From Aquabacterium sp. CECT 9606 (GTDB lineage: Bacteria; Pseudomonadota; Gammaproteobacteria; Burkholderiales; Burkholderiaceae_C): a stretch of DNA of 64,000 nt. The stretch spans positions 248,001-312,000 of the forward strand of contig NZ_CAKKNB010000001.1 of assembly GCF_918741295.1 (NCBI RefSeq). Reading direction: 5' to 3'. Below, in pieces: positions 42,895 to 50,642 of this stretch. The notes beneath the pieces were generated by a model. The model did not search any database. It was not told the origin of the DNA and worked only from the letters and a program-made list of their open reading frames with translations. Position numbers and translations under genes: made by a program. Position 1 is the first letter of the stretch; each line of letters begins with the position of its first letter.

Positions 42895-43709
42895 TGGCGC
42901 TGGAGAGCTACCGCATCCGGGAGCAACCCTTCTACCAGGCGACGGGCAACGAGGTCGCCTTGTTCGAGCATGCGCACCGCCACCGCATGCCCTTGCTGCT
43001 CAAGGGCCCCACGGGTTGTGGCAAGACGCGTTTCGTCGAGCACATGGCCTGGAAGCTGGGCCGGCCGCTGGTCACCCTCGCGTGCAACGAAGACATGACC
43101 GCGTCCGACCTGGTGGGCCGCTATCTGCTGGACGCCGACGGCACCCGCTGGCACGACGGCCCGTTGACCCTGGCCGTTCGCCATGGCGGCATCTGCTACC
43201 TCGACGAGGTGGTCGAAGCGCGGCAGGACACCACCGTGGTGATCCACCCGCTGACCGACGCACGCCGCATGCTGCCGCTGGACAAGAAGGGCGAGGTCGT
43301 CCAGGCCCACCCTGATTTCCAGCTCATCGTGTCCTACAACCCGGGTTACCAGAGCCGCTCCAAGGACATGAAGACCTCGACCCGGCAGCGTTTCGCGGCG
43401 CTCGACTTCGACTACCCGCCGATGGACGTAGAGGCCGGCATCGTGGCGCATGAAACCGGCGTGACGCTGGAAGTGGCCACGCGGCTGGTGCGCATCGCCC
43501 ACCATTCGCGCGCGCTGAAAGGGCGGGGGCTGGACGAGGGCATGTCCACCCGCATGCTGATCTACGCGGGACTCCTGATCGGCTCGGGCCTGGACGCGCG
43601 TGAAAGCTGCGACATGGCCCTGACCCACGCCTTGACCGATGACCCGGACATGGCGCGGGCCTTGCGCGATCTGGTGGCCGCCCAGTTTGGGCAGGCGTCC
43701 GTGGCATGA
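42894..43709 (+). CDS. MoxR/CbbQ/NorQ-type AAA+ ATPase
   Basis: A 271-aa AAA+ chaperone: Walker A GPTGCGKT at residues 38-45, Walker B GGICYLDEVVEA at 98-109, sensor-1 VSYNPGYQ, and the C-terminal lid typical of CbbQ/NorQ. Such ATPases act with a VWA-domain partner to activate Rubisco or insert metal into enzymes such as nitric oxide reductase. The start overlaps amiE by 1 nt and the stop overlaps the VWA gene by 4 nt. No Rubisco or NO reductase gene is near, so the client should be a product of this locus. Confidence 0.93.
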   Translation: MALESYRIREQPFYQATGNEVALFEHAHRHRMPLLLKGPTGCGKTRFVEHMAWKLGRPLVTLACNEDMTASDLVGRYLLDADGTRWHDGPLTLAVRHGGICYLDEVVEARQDTTVVIHPLTDARRMLPLDKKGEVVQAHPDFQLIVSYNPGYQSRSKDMKTSTRQRFAALDFDYPPMDVEAGIVAHETGVTLEVATRLVRIAHHSRALKGRGLDEGMSTRMLIYAGLLIGSGLDARESCDMALTHALTDDPDMARALRDLVAAQFGQASVA

Positions 43710-45349
43710 GTGCCTTGCCATCGCTGCGTTGGTTGGCGCAGGGCTTGTTAGGGCGCGACCTGGCCTTGCAGCAGGGCGGCTCTTCCGCGGCCGAGGGCTT
43801 GCCTTCGCGCCCGGTGTTGACGCTCACCCACCTGTTGCTGCCAGATGACCTGGCCGTGCCGGAGGGCCTTGACCAGCACTGCCTGCTTCGCGCAGCCATC
43901 GCGCATGCCGTGGCGCACTTGATATTCTCAGCGCCGGCACGGCCTTCCAAAGGCCTTAAGCCGATGACGGTGGCGTTGATCTCGGCCTTCGAAGATGCGC
44001 GCGTTGAGCGCCTGTTGCTGCGTGACCATCCTGGCATGCGCGACTGGTTTCTCAAACCGCTGCATCTGGCTGTTCAGCCCGAAGGCATCGGCTTTGCCGC
44101 CTTGATGTCGCGCCTGGATCTGGCCCTGGTGGACCCGGCTTACCGCGACGATCACCCTTGGGTCCACAAGGCCCGTACCCTGTTCGAGGACCACGCCGCC
44201 CATCTTGATGATCGCGAGCTCTTCCACCAGATCGCCTTGAACCTCGTGCACGACCTGGGCCAAACGCGCGTCGCCTTCCGGCCCGGCCAGTACCAGGTCT
44301 CGGCCCCCTATCGGGATGACAACACCTTCTTGTGGCAGCACGAGATCTCGTCGGCGGATCCACCGCCTGAGCTGGAGCTGCAGGTGCCGCAGCAACGCCC
44401 ACTGCAAGCCCGGTCCGGAGGTGAAAGCAGCCAGGACGAGGTGCAGGAAGTGGCGACCAAGGAAGTGGCCCTGAGCCAGCACCTTTACCCCGAATGGGAC
44501 CACCGCTTGTCGCTGCTGCGCCAGGATTGGTGCACGGTGATCGACAAGCTGCCGCCTTGGCGGCTCGCGCCCAAGCCGGCACTGCCCGTGTCTGCCGTGC
44601 CCACGGCCTTGAAGCGGCCGCCGCACGTGAATGGCGGGCGCCGCGTCCGGCGTCAGTCCGAAGGCGACGAGCTCGACCTCAACGCGGTGGTGGAGTTCAT
44701 GGTGGCGCACCGCTCTCAGCACTTTGCCGAATCAAGATGTTTCAGCCGCCGCGCGGCCGCTGAGTCATCGGTCAGCATCCTGGTCTTGCTGGACCTGTCC
44801 GAGTCCACCAATGCCCGATTGCCCGAGGGCACTCAAACCTTCCTCGATCTGGAGAAGGAGGCCGCCCGCATGCTGGCCAAGGCGGTGCACGCAACCGGCG
44901 GCCGCATTGCGGTGCATGGCTTCTCGTCCAACACGCGGGCCGAGGTCAGCTACTACCGCCTGGTCGATTTTGGTGCGCCCCTGGATGGCGCCGCGCACGC
45001 CGTGCTGTCGTCGGCCCCGGCGCGCCACTCAACGCGGCTGGGCGCGGCTTTGCGACATGCCACCGCCAGCCTGCTGGAAGAAGCCAACGATCTGAAAGCC
45101 ATCCTGGTGCTGACCGATGGCGCACCCTCCGACATCGATGTCCACACGCCGCACCATCTGATAGAAGACGCGCGCCACGCCATCCACCAAGCGCGCGCGG
45201 CTGGGGTGCCGGTGCACGGCCTGGTCGTGGACCGGCAGGCCGACACGTACGTACGCCGCATTTTTGGCTGGCGCCACCACCACATCGTGGACAACGCCAT
45301 GACCTTGCCAACCCGGCTGTGCGGCCTGTACCGCTGGCTCGCCGCTTGA
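43706..45349 (+). CDS. CbbO/NorD-type VWA-domain protein
   Basis: A 547-aa partner of the preceding AAA+ ATPase. The N-terminal 300 residues are CbbO/NorD-like helical sequence. The C-terminal von Willebrand A domain carries the MIDAS motif DLSES (residues 363-367), the Thr and the Asp in LVLTDGAPSDID. In CbbQO and NorQD the VWA subunit recognises the client enzyme. It ends only 12 nt before the second sigma-54 promoter. Confidence 0.92.
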   Translation: MSALPSLRWLAQGLLGRDLALQQGGSSAAEGLPSRPVLTLTHLLLPDDLAVPEGLDQHCLLRAAIAHAVAHLIFSAPARPSKGLKPMTVALISAFEDARVERLLLRDHPGMRDWFLKPLHLAVQPEGIGFAALMSRLDLALVDPAYRDDHPWVHKARTLFEDHAAHLDDRELFHQIALNLVHDLGQTRVAFRPGQYQVSAPYRDDNTFLWQHEISSADPPPELELQVPQQRPLQARSGGESSQDEVQEVATKEVALSQHLYPEWDHRLSLLRQDWCTVIDKLPPWRLAPKPALPVSAVPTALKRPPHVNGGRRVRRQSEGDELDLNAVVEFMVAHRSQHFAESRCFSRRAAAESSVSILVLLDLSESTNARLPEGTQTFLDLEKEAARMLAKAVHATGGRIAVHGFSSNTRAEVSYYRLVDFGAPLDGAAHAVLSSAPARHSTRLGAALRHATASLLEEANDLKAILVLTDGAPSDIDVHTPHHLIEDARHAIHQARAAGVPVHGLVVDRQADTYVRRIFGWRHHHIVDNAMTLPTRLCGLYRWLAA

Positions 45350-45361
45350 TCGGGACAGGCC

Positions 45362-45377
45362 TGGCATACCTATTGCA
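45362..45377 (+). promoter_or_regulatory. Sigma-54 promoter ahead of the guanidine riboswitch
   Basis: tggcatacctattgca has TGGCA at -24 and TTGCA at -12 with exact spacing, an almost perfect sigma-54 promoter. Transcription would begin near 45389, about 50 nt before the riboswitch core. Confidence 0.88.
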
Positions 45378-45435
45378 TTAACACCTTGGCAGGTGGAGCG
45401 ATTTTGGTGCATCTCTGAAAAAGTGCGCGGATCAT

Positions 45436-45556
45436 CTACTGAGGGGCACTAGGGTTCCGATCGATGGTTGACTGCCAAGCCATCTTTGTCTGGTCCAAGA
45501 GTGCCCCGGCCTCGCAAGGGGCTCCACGGAGGGACAAAAGCCCGGGAGAGCGACGA
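45436..45556 (+). promoter_or_regulatory. Guanidine-I riboswitch (ykkC class)
   Basis: The conserved ykkC blocks occur in order and spacing: ctagggttccg (45449-45459), ctggtccaagag (45490-45501), the GC stem gcccc/ggggc, ccacggagggacaaaag (45524-45540) and cccgggagag (45541-45550). The one visible departure is CCAAGAG for the usual CCGAGAG. No terminator follows. A 3' segment cttgtccc (45580-45587) can pair with gggacaa of the core, and the ribosome site caggag lies at 45591-45596, so control of translation or an alternative fold is plausible. The ppGpp/PRPP-type ykkC variants cannot be fully excluded by eye, but the downstream amide and creatinine-type hydrolases fit guanidine. Confidence 0.93.
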
Positions 45557-45602
45557 TCCACATCGTCTCGCCCCTGCGCTTGTCCCCCCAACAGGAGCTT
45601 TC

Positions 45603-46598
45603 ATGGCATCACCCCGTTCCCGCATCCTTCAAGTCGCCACCGCGCTGGCCTTGTCCCTGGCGACCTGTGCGTCCATGGCCGCCACGTCCCTGAAAATCGG
45701 CACCGTCGTGTGGATCGGCTACGGCCCGTTTTACGTGGCCGAGGCCTTGGACCTCTTCAAGAAATACAACCTCAAGGTCTCGCTGCAGATCTTCAGCGAC
45801 CCGGCCCTGATCCCCTCGGCCATCAGCAGTGGTGCGGTCGATGGCGGCATGCTCACCTACGACCAGGTCATCGGCCAGGTCGCGGCAGGGCGCATGCAGA
45901 AGGTCGTGATGCCCATCGATTACTCCAACGGCGGTGACGCCATCGTGGCCACCAAGGCCATCACCAAGGTGAGCGAGTTCAAGGGCAAGAAGATCGGTTT
46001 CAACCCACTGTCGCCATCTGACTTTTTGCTGTCCTATGCCTTGAAGGTCAACAAGCTGACCGACAAGGACATCACCGCCGTCAGCATGACGCCCGAGACC
46101 GTGCCCGCGGGCATGGCGTCAGGCCAGTTGCCCATCGGCGTGACCTACGAGCCCAGCCTGTCGCAGATCCTGAGCCAGGGCGGCGGCAAGAAATTCCACG
46201 TGGTGTTCTCGTCGAAAGACGCGCCCGGCCTGATCGCCGACGTGCTGGTCTTCGACGAGAAAAAGATCGCATCCATGCCCACCGAGATCTCGGGCGTCAT
46301 CAAGGGCTACCTGGACGGCATGGCCTACATGAAAGCCAAGCCCGCTGAAGCCGCCGCCATCATCGGCAAAGCCATGGGCGTGTCGGCCAAGGAGGTGAAA
46401 GAGCAACTCGGCGGCGTGCACAACATCGCGCTCAGCGAGATGCCCAAGGCCTTTGCCAAAGGCAAGGAAACCACGTCCTACTTCGCCAGCGGCGACATCA
46501 TCGGCACGCTGCTGAAGGCCAAGGGCCAGATCACCACGGTCCCGCCCACCGAGTCCACCTTCGACGCGCAGTTCGTCAATGCGCTGACCAAGAAGTAA
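45603..46598 (+). CDS. ABC transporter substrate-binding protein, NMT1/THI5 (nitrate/sulfonate/taurine) type
   Basis: Periplasmic binding protein of 331 aa. The signal peptide ends SMAA near residue 27. The mature part starts LKIGTVVWIGYGPFYVAEALDLF, the family's typical first strand and helix, with SGAVDGGMLTYDQVIGQ further on. Such proteins deliver small ions and N-compounds. Guanidine-I riboswitches are known to precede NMT1-type transporter operons. Here no permease or ATPase gene follows, so it must share a membrane complex encoded elsewhere. First gene under the riboswitch. Confidence 0.93.
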   Translation: MASPRSRILQVATALALSLATCASMAATSLKIGTVVWIGYGPFYVAEALDLFKKYNLKVSLQIFSDPALIPSAISSGAVDGGMLTYDQVIGQVAAGRMQKVVMPIDYSNGGDAIVATKAITKVSEFKGKKIGFNPLSPSDFLLSYALKVNKLTDKDITAVSMTPETVPAGMASGQLPIGVTYEPSLSQILSQGGGKKFHVVFSSKDAPGLIADVLVFDEKKIASMPTEISGVIKGYLDGMAYMKAKPAEAAAIIGKAMGVSAKEVKEQLGGVHNIALSEMPKAFAKGKETTSYFASGDIIGTLLKAKGQITTVPPTESTFDAQFVNALTKK

Positions 46599-46613
46599 CA
46601 CCGCGGGGCCACC

Positions 46614-47627
46614 ATGTTCAAGAGCTTTCGCTATGCCGATGGCGTGGGCCCCAATGTGGCGGCCCTCGCGTTCACCTTGCTGGGCTACCCGCTCGGCGTG
46701 GCCATGCTGGCGGCGCCCCACTGGGCCGTCAACGTGCTGGGTGTGACCTTGGTGACCTTGACCCTGGTCTGGTCGGCCTACTACATCCACGAGTTCGCTC
46801 ACCAGGCCATCTTCAAGACGCCCGAGGCCAACGAGCGCTGGGGCACTTTGATGAGCTGGCTCAATGGCAGCTGCTACGCGGCCTTTGCCGACATGCGCCG
46901 CAAGCACATGCGCCACCACGTGGAGCGTGCCGATGTGATCACCTTCGATGCGCGCGGCTTCTTGCTCAAATCGCCCGCCTGGGTGAGAAACACCGTGTTG
47001 GCCCTGGAGTGGGCCTACTTCCCGGCGGTGGAGTTTTTGATGCGTGGCTTCGTCGTGTTGCTGCCATTCCGCGATGAGCGCAAGAAAGCCTTGCGGGGCC
47101 GCATCATCGGCATCGCCCTGGTGCGCACAGTGGCCTTTGCATTGCTGGCCTGGGTTTCACTGAAGGCACTGTTGCTGTACTTCCTGGCCTACCTGCTCTT
47201 CGTCACCGTGCTGCGGTTTGCCGATTGCTTCCAGCACACCTACGATGCCTACCCGATCATGGATGACCAGCCCATCCCGGCCGACAAGGTGCGTGATCGC
47301 GTCTACGAGCAGGCCAACACCTACAGCAATGTGGTCGGGGTGGACAAACCGGTGCTGAACATGCTTTGGCTGAACTTCGGTTTTCACAACGCGCACCACG
47401 AGAAGCCCACCCAGCCCTGGCACCGCCTGCCCCAGTTGCACCGCGAGCTCTATGGCGACACGCATGCCCAGGTGGTGACGGTGCGCCAGCTGCTGCGCAG
47501 CTTCCACATCAACCGCGTCAAGCGCGTTTTGGCGGTGGACTACGGCCAAGTGCTGGGCCCCGAGCATGCGGGCCGTGCCGATGGCTTTCTGGGCGCCGTG
47601 GGCGTTTCCTTTTTGACGGCGGTCTGA
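46614..47627 (+). CDS. Fatty acid desaturase/AlkB-family membrane di-iron enzyme
   Basis: A 337-aa polytopic protein with the three histidine boxes of the membrane di-iron family: HEFAH (59-63), HMRHH (98-102) and HNAHH (258-262), and about four hydrophobic segments. The family includes desaturases, hydroxylases and oxygenases that activate O2. In an operon of C-N hydrolases behind a guanidine riboswitch, hydroxylation of an N-alkyl or cyclic guanidine is more likely than lipid desaturation (inference). It is 15 nt from the binding protein and 1 nt from the SDR. No ferredoxin or reductase is encoded beside it. Confidence 0.92.
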   Translation: MFKSFRYADGVGPNVAALAFTLLGYPLGVAMLAAPHWAVNVLGVTLVTLTLVWSAYYIHEFAHQAIFKTPEANERWGTLMSWLNGSCYAAFADMRRKHMRHHVERADVITFDARGFLLKSPAWVRNTVLALEWAYFPAVEFLMRGFVVLLPFRDERKKALRGRIIGIALVRTVAFALLAWVSLKALLLYFLAYLLFVTVLRFADCFQHTYDAYPIMDDQPIPADKVRDRVYEQANTYSNVVGVDKPVLNMLWLNFGFHNAHHEKPTQPWHRLPQLHRELYGDTHAQVVTVRQLLRSFHINRVKRVLAVDYGQVLGPEHAGRADGFLGAVGVSFLTAV

Positions 47628-47628
47628 C

Positions 47629-48390
47629 ATGGAGCCCATCACCTTGTCCTTGCAAGGCCGCACCGCCCTGGTCACCGGGGCGGCCAGCGGCATTGGCCGG
47701 GCCATCGCGTTGGGCTTCGCCAAGGCTGGTGCGGCGGTGGCCATCAACCATTGGGGCCGCGATGCCGAGGCCACTGCCGTGCGCGACGAGGCCGGCGCCC
47801 TGGGCGCCTCCGCCATGGTGATCGAGGCAGACGTGACCCGGCCCTACCCGGTCGACTCCATGATCCGGTCGGTGGTGTCCTCGCTCGGCCCCATCGACAT
47901 CCTGGTCAACTGCGCGGGCATCATCCAGCAAAAGCCCTTCCTGGACACCACCCTGGCCGATTGGGACCGCATGATCGCGACCGACCTGAGCTCGGTCTTC
48001 CTGGTCTGCCGGGCGGTGTTGCCCGGCATGGTGGCGCAGGGCAGCGGCGTGGTCATCAACATCGCGTCCGACCTGGGCCTGCTGGGCCGCGACAGCTTCG
48101 CCCCTTACTGCGCTGCCAAGGCTGGTGTGATCGGCCTGACGCGCTCATTGGCCCGCGAGTTCGCGCCTCACATCCGCGTCAACGCGATTGCCCCGGGGCC
48201 GGTGGAAACGGCCATGCTGTCTTCGGCCCACATGAGCCCTGAATGGCTGGCCAAGGAACTGGACATCCCCCAGCACCGCTTTGCGCAGCCGGAAGAGATC
48301 GCCGACACGGCGCTGTTCCTGGCCTCTGACTTGTCGCGCTTTTATTGTGGCCAAGTGCTGGGTCCCAACGGCGGTTCGGTGATGCCTTGA
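47629..48390 (+). CDS. SDR-family NAD(P)-dependent oxidoreductase
   Basis: Classical short-chain dehydrogenase of 253 aa: cofactor motif TGAASGIG (16-23), NNAG-equivalent NCAG, catalytic Ser in NIASDLG, and Tyr160/Lys164 in YCAAK, with the C-terminal VLGPNGGSVMP. It probably oxidises the alcohol made by the preceding oxygenase-type enzyme (inference from order). The start lies 1 nt after the desaturase-like stop. Confidence 0.93.
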   Translation: MEPITLSLQGRTALVTGAASGIGRAIALGFAKAGAAVAINHWGRDAEATAVRDEAGALGASAMVIEADVTRPYPVDSMIRSVVSSLGPIDILVNCAGIIQQKPFLDTTLADWDRMIATDLSSVFLVCRAVLPGMVAQGSGVVINIASDLGLLGRDSFAPYCAAKAGVIGLTRSLAREFAPHIRVNAIAPGPVETAMLSSAHMSPEWLAKELDIPQHRFAQPEEIADTALFLASDLSRFYCGQVLGPNGGSVMP

Positions 48391-48404
48391 ACAGGAGTTT
48401 CTTG

Positions 48405-49196
48405 ATGCGTACCGTCTTCATGAACGAGCTGTCATGGCTGGACTACCAGGCTTTGGTCCAGACCAAGCAACCCGCCATTCTGCTGCCAGTGGGGGCGCTG
48501 GAGCAGCATGGTCCGCACCTGCCTTTGGGCACAGATGGCCTGCTGTCCAGCGCCGTCGCGGCCGATGCCGCCCGCCTGAGCAATGCGCTGGTGGCACCCA
48601 CCTTGTCCTATGGCTACAAGTCGCAGCCCAAATGCGGCGGTGGGCAGCACTTCTGCGGCACGACCAGCGTGGACGCCGCCACCCTGATCGGCTCGGTACG
48701 CGACGCCGTGCGAGAGTTCGCACGCCATGGCGTCAAACGCCTGGTTATCCTCAATGGCCATTACGAAAACCAGTGGTTCTTGATCGAAGGCATTGACCTG
48801 GGCCTGCGTGACCTGGGGCCCCAAGCCCAGTTGGAAGTGATGCGCCTGGAGTACTGGGATTTCATGACGCCGCAGACCCTGGCCCATGTTTTCCCAGAGG
48901 GCTTTCCGGGCTTTGCGCTGGAGCACGCGGCCGTCATCGAGACCTCGATGATGCTGCACTACCACCCCGCCTTGGTCCGGCTTGATCTGATCCCCGACGA
49001 GCCCCCGGTGGACTTCCCGCCTTACGACCTCTACCCCACGCGCACCGACTGGGTGCCGGCGTCGGGCGTGTTGTCATCGGCCAAGGGTGCCGATGCCGAC
49101 AAGGGCAAGCTCATGGCGCAAGAAGTGGCCCAGCGCATCGCCCAGGCCATGGCCACCGGCTTCAAGGAGAGCCATGATGCCGTGCTACCCACTTGA
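48405..49196 (+). CDS. Creatininase-family amidohydrolase
   Basis: Metal-dependent C-N hydrolase of 263 aa, close to Pseudomonas creatininase in length and motifs. The metal ligands of creatininase are present: Glu33, His35 (ALEQHG), Asp44, and Glu121 after His119-Tyr120 in NGHYEN. The YGYKSQPKCGGGQHFCGTTS segment and Trp151 are also conserved. The second substrate-gating Trp of P. putida creatininase (Trp174 in GWDIEH) is Phe170 here (GFALEH), and the adjacent Asp is Ala. The substrate may therefore differ from creatinine, for example another cyclic or N-acyl guanidine. It overlaps the next gene by 20 nt. Confidence 0.93.
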   Translation: MRTVFMNELSWLDYQALVQTKQPAILLPVGALEQHGPHLPLGTDGLLSSAVAADAARLSNALVAPTLSYGYKSQPKCGGGQHFCGTTSVDAATLIGSVRDAVREFARHGVKRLVILNGHYENQWFLIEGIDLGLRDLGPQAQLEVMRLEYWDFMTPQTLAHVFPEGFPGFALEHAAVIETSMMLHYHPALVRLDLIPDEPPVDFPPYDLYPTRTDWVPASGVLSSAKGADADKGKLMAQEVAQRIAQAMATGFKESHDAVLPT

Positions 49197-49839
49197 GGCG
49201 ACCGCGCTGATCGTCATCGACATGCAGCGCGACTTCTGCGCACCCGGCGGCTACGCCGCGCAAGCCGGGCTGGACACCGCGCGCCTGGCCCAGCCCATCG
49301 CGCACATCCAGGCCTTGTTGAAGGCAGCCCGCGCCGCCAGGCTGCTGGTGATCCATACCCGCGAAGGCCACCGCCCTGACTTGTCCGACTGCCCGCCCGA
49401 GAAGCTGCAGCGCAGCATCCGCGCAGGCGCTGCGATTGGCTCCGAAGGTCCCATGGGCCGCCTGTTGATCCGGGGCGAGCGTGGCCACGACTTCATCGAC
49501 GAGCTGGCACCCTGGCCCGGCGAGGTCGTGATCGACAAGCCCGGCTATGGCGCCTTCCACCAGACCGACCTGGCCCAGGTGTTGGCCAACCGGGGCACCA
49601 CGCACCTCATCGTCTGCGGCGTCACCACCGAAGTCTGCGTGCACTCCACCTTGCGCGAGGCCGTGGACCGCGGCCTGGCCTGCACCACCGTGGGTGACGC
49701 CTGTGCCGCCAGCGACCCTGCGCTGCAAGCCCCCGCCCTGGCCATGATCAATGTGGAAGGCGGCCTCTTTGGCCAGGTGTTGGACACTGACGCCGTGGTC
49801 GTGGCCTTGACGCCGGCACCGAAGGAATCCGCCGCATGA
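49177..49839 (+). CDS. Isochorismatase-family cysteine hydrolase (biuret/ureidoacrylate-hydrolase-like)
   Basis: A 220-aa hydrolase with the triad Asp15 (VIDMQRDF), Lys121 (DKPGYGAF) and Cys154 in GVTTEVCVHSTLREA. The N-terminal CAPGGY and the segment HRPDLSDCPPEKLQRS are typical of the biuret, ureidoacrylate and guanylurea hydrolase branch, not of true isochorismatases. It would release ammonia from a ureido- or guanyl-urea-like intermediate (inference). The second of two ATGs (49174, 49177) has better spacing from ggag. It overlaps the creatininase gene, and its stop overlaps the lactonase-like gene by 4 nt. Confidence 0.9.
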   Translation: MPCYPLEATALIVIDMQRDFCAPGGYAAQAGLDTARLAQPIAHIQALLKAARAARLLVIHTREGHRPDLSDCPPEKLQRSIRAGAAIGSEGPMGRLLIRGERGHDFIDELAPWPGEVVIDKPGYGAFHQTDLAQVLANRGTTHLIVCGVTTEVCVHSTLREAVDRGLACTTVGDACAASDPALQAPALAMINVEGGLFGQVLDTDAVVVALTPAPKESAA

Positions 49840-50642
49840 GCCACGTCAGAAAGCTGTGGCCCTTGCTCACGGCCACGCACCGCTACGACAAATCCATCTC
49901 GACCTTCAACCGCGGGATGGGGCAGATGATCGACGCGCCGATCTTGGCCTACCTGATTGAAACGAGCAATGGACGCATCCTCTACGACGTGGGCTGTGAC
50001 CACGCCAAGATCCACGACCCGGTGGCACGGGCGCGTTACTACAACCCCGAGGTCTTCGAGTTCGGCGCGCCGGACATGCGCGACGAACAGCGCATCCCGC
50101 ACCACCTGGCTCGGTTGGGCCTGGGCCCCGCCGATGTCGACCTGATCTTCATTGGCCACCTTCACTTCGACCACGCCGGTGGACTTAAAGACCTGCGCCG
50201 CTGCGGGTGCGGCGCCGAGATCCATGTGCAACACGATGAGCTGGAGGTGGCGCGCAGCGGGGCCGATGGCGTGGTCTTTGCCGACGACCTGCTGGACGCT
50301 GCGGGCACCCCTATCCCTTTCACCACCCGGCAAGGTGAGTACACCCTGGTGCCCGGCGTGCGCGCCGTGGCCACGCCGGGCCACACCGTAGGCCACATGT
50401 CGATGTTGATCGAGTTGCCGAAAGGCCCACCCATCTTGCTGGCCGGTGACGCGGCCGATCTGCAAGAAAACCTGGACGATGAAGTGGCCCCTGGCACCTT
50501 GTGGCTGGGGCGCGAGCAGCAGGCCATCGACAGCATCCGCAAGCTCAAGGCCGTAGCCCGCGACACCGGTGCCTGGATCTGGCCCAACCACGACCTGCCC
50601 TTCTACCGCACCTTGCCCGCCTTTCCCGGGGCCTGCGAATGA
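49836..50642 (+). CDS. Metallo-beta-lactamase-fold hydrolase, AHL-lactonase (AttM/BlcC)-like
   Basis: A 268-aa zinc hydrolase: motif GHLHFDHAGG with HLHFDH at 108-113, then TPGHTVGHMSMLIEL, GDAADL, and the C-terminal PNHDLPFY. N-terminal features (PILAYLIETSNGRILYDVGC) match the lactonase group that opens homoserine lactones, gamma-butyrolactone or pyridoxolactone. In this operon it probably opens a lactone or cyclic intermediate rather than a quorum signal. It is coupled on both sides by 4-nt overlaps. Confidence 0.88.
   Translation: MSHVRKLWPLLTATHRYDKSISTFNRGMGQMIDAPILAYLIETSNGRILYDVGCDHAKIHDPVARARYYNPEVFEFGAPDMRDEQRIPHHLARLGLGPADVDLIFIGHLHFDHAGGLKDLRRCGCGAEIHVQHDELEVARSGADGVVFADDLLDAAGTPIPFTTRQGEYTLVPGVRAVATPGHTVGHMSMLIELPKGPPILLAGDAADLQENLDDEVAPGTLWLGREQQAIDSIRKLKAVARDTGAWIWPNHDLPFYRTLPAFPGACE

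Noticed and set aside
42894..45349. Rubisco activase (CbbQO) or NO reductase (NorQD) locus
   Set aside because: No Rubisco or nitric oxide reductase genes are nearby; the pair is coupled to amiE instead.
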